Notes under the pieces: generated by a model
The model's database searches: none
What the model was told of the DNA's origin: nothing
The model's input: the letters and a program-made list of their open reading frames with translations, nothing else
Made by a program: the position numbers and the translations under genes
Shown: positions 5,316-6,091 of the stretch, piece by piece
Position numbering within the stretch: the stretch's first letter is position 1
How the letters are laid out: each line of letters starts with the position of its first letter
Assembly (NCBI GenBank): GCA_035525055.1
Contig: DATLEZ010000032.1
Span: forward strand, 1-6,091
DNA: 6,091 nt
From: DATEEG01 sp035525055
Lineage (GTDB): Bacteria > Actinomycetota > Acidimicrobiia > Spongiisociales > ZC4RG35
Direction of reading: 5' to 3'

Positions 5316-5336
5316 GAGGTGACCTGAGGTGGCCTC
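5316..5336. promoter_or_regulatory. GAGGTG direct repeats at helical spacing
   Basis: GAGGTG occurs at 5316-5321 and 5326-5331, exactly 10 bases apart, and again at 5218-5223 nearer ligM. AGGTGACCT (5317-5325) is also palindromic and GAGG/CCTC (5326-5336) forms a short stem. This could be an operator or activator site; function is a guess. Confidence 0.3.
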
Positions 5337-5378
5337 CCGCTGATTAAGGAAACGACGGAGGAACGTCACGTGCACGCT

Positions 5379-5416
5379 GCAGCACCAGGACCGCATGGCC
5401 GCGGTCCTGGTGCTGC
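5379..5416 (-). terminator. Strong terminator-like hairpin after the solute-binding protein gene
   Basis: Arms 5379-5394 (GCAGCACCAGGACCGC) and 5401-5416 are perfect 16-bp inverted repeats with the 6-base loop ATGGCC, lying 17 bases beyond the stop of the minus-strand solute-binding protein gene. No T tract follows on either strand, so it may act as a GC-rich U-less terminator. It separates that gene's transcript from ligM, or dampens read-through into it. Confidence 0.7.
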
Positions 5417-5433
5417 CTCGGTGTCAGTTTCAA

Positions 5434-6090
5434 TCAGCCGCCGGGAGGCGTGCCCGTCGCCGGGTACCACAGCTCCGAGGTTGCGGAGCCTGCTGGCCAG
5501 ATCAGCCGGATCTCCCCTCCCACTCGCTGCATGAGTGGGTTGGTGATGGGGCTGGTCCCATCGTCGCGGAATTCGATCGGGCCCACCACCGTTTCCATGT
5601 TGGTGGCGGCGATGGCGTCACGAATAGCCTGCGGGTCCAGCGTGCCCGCCCGTTCGATGGCGTCGGCCAAGATCTGAATGAGGGCATAGGAGCCACCGAC
5701 GATCGGGTCGGCGCGGCGGCCCTCTTCTTCCATGTGACGGGCATCGATCGCCTCGATCCCCGGGTATCCCAGGTCGGGGTGCCAACCCGCAGACAGGAGC
5801 ACGCCCTCTCCGGCGCTTCCGGTGTCGGGCCAGGTCGGCACGTCGGCGGCTCGCACTACAAGGTTGAAGTCAGGCTTGAAGCCCAACTCGCTCATCTGGG
5901 AGTAGATGGCGATCCCGTCCGGAGGCACTGGCAGGCTGAGTGCTGCCTGGACCCCGGCCGCCTCGGCCGCCAGGATCAGGTCTGTGAAGTCCGTACTACC
6001 AACTGCATAGGTCTCATGAAACACGACGTCGTAGCCGAAGTTAGGGGCCTGCTCCGCCCACAACGCCCCTAGCTCCTCACCCCAGTCGGT
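5434..6090 (-). CDS. Liv-type (type 1 periplasmic fold) ABC transporter solute-binding protein, C-terminal part
   Basis: This is an extracytoplasmic binding protein that captures a small carboxylate or amino acid and delivers it to a LivHMGF-type importer. Only the last 218 residues are inside the window: the frame stays open to the edge (TDWGEELGALWAEQ), and the TTG at 6063 is an internal leucine. The usual signal peptide or lipobox must lie to the right. Family features are the lobe-switch region GYDVVFHETYAVGSTDFTDL, EAAGVQAAL as a Rossmann-like helix-strand, then GGSYALIQILADAIERAGTL followed by DPQAIRDAIAATN, and the C-terminal VVGPIEFRDDGTS with a closing LIWPAG and ELWYP. The pattern is that of the LivJ/Peripla_BP_6 family. 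Because the next gene on the strand is a LigM-like demethylase, an aromatic acid ligand is plausible, but no ligand residue can be read directly. Confidence 0.88.
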   Translation of the reverse strand, partial: TDWGEELGALWAEQAPNFGYDVVFHETYAVGSTDFTDLILAAEAAGVQAALSLPVPPDGIAIYSQMSELGFKPDFNLVVRAADVPTWPDTGSAGEGVLLSAGWHPDLGYPGIEAIDARHMEEEGRRADPIVGGSYALIQILADAIERAGTLDPQAIRDAIAATNMETVVGPIEFRDDGTSPITNPLMQRVGGEIRLIWPAGSATSELWYPATGTPPGG

Positions 6091-6091
6091 C

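Noticed and set aside
5357..5524. Plus-strand GGAGG plus GTG (5370) as a small leader peptide with the hairpin as attenuator
   Set aside because: No plus-strand gene lies downstream, and the frame runs antisense to the solute-binding protein.
5395..6072. Long plus-strand open frame opposite the solute-binding protein
   Set aside because: It is the antisense shadow of a clearly recognisable protein and has no family features.

Overview
The window is high-GC DNA that looks like soil or aquatic Actinomycetota, possibly Acidimicrobiia-like. The clues are a deazaflavin (F420)-type oxidoreductase, GTG and TTG starts, a TetR-type gene that appears leaderless, and branched-chain-amino-acid (Liv) type ABC transporter parts. 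The taxonomy is an inference; no rRNA or marker gene is present.

Layout, left to right. (1) 2-667 (+): the 3' part of a LivF-type ATPase that enters from outside the window. (2) 795-1268 (+): a small Ddn/DUF385-type F420-dependent oxidoreductase with its own promoter and ribosome binding site. (3) 1269-1925: 657 bases with no intact gene. It holds a possible amber-interrupted gene remnant (1292-1549) and then a stretch dense in inverted and direct repeats (1631-1840) that resembles decayed mobile-element ends. (4) 1926-2879 (+): a zinc-independent MDR-family NAD(P)H oxidoreductase, followed directly by a 73-base foldable inverted repeat. (5) 2994 to about 3475 (+): a TetR-family regulator broken by a +1 shift in a G6 run inside its helix-turn-helix and cut off at its 3' end. 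(6) About 3485-3644 (-): only the first ~53 codons of an AMP-dependent acyl-CoA synthetase/ligase, joined tail to tail with the broken TetR gene at a short direct repeat. (7) 3776-5176 (-): an intact LigM-like tetrahydrofolate-dependent aromatic O-demethylase. (8) 5177-5433: its upstream region with candidate operators, plus a 16-bp perfect terminator hairpin. (9) 5434 to the window end (-): the C-terminal part of a Liv-type solute-binding protein.

How the parts fit. The minus-strand series (solute-binding protein, O-demethylase, acyl-CoA ligase) looks like part of a locus for uptake, demethylation and CoA activation of methoxylated aromatic (lignin-type) acids. The nearby TetR gene may once have controlled it. 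A deletion, or an assembly chimera, removed most of the ligase and the end of the regulator, so the locus appears to be decaying while the demethylase remains intact. I see no clearly new defence or mobile system, no CRISPR array and no tRNA or rRNA. The items most worth a second look are the TetR/ligase junction, the repeat-rich 1631-1840 block and the structured 2880-2952 element.
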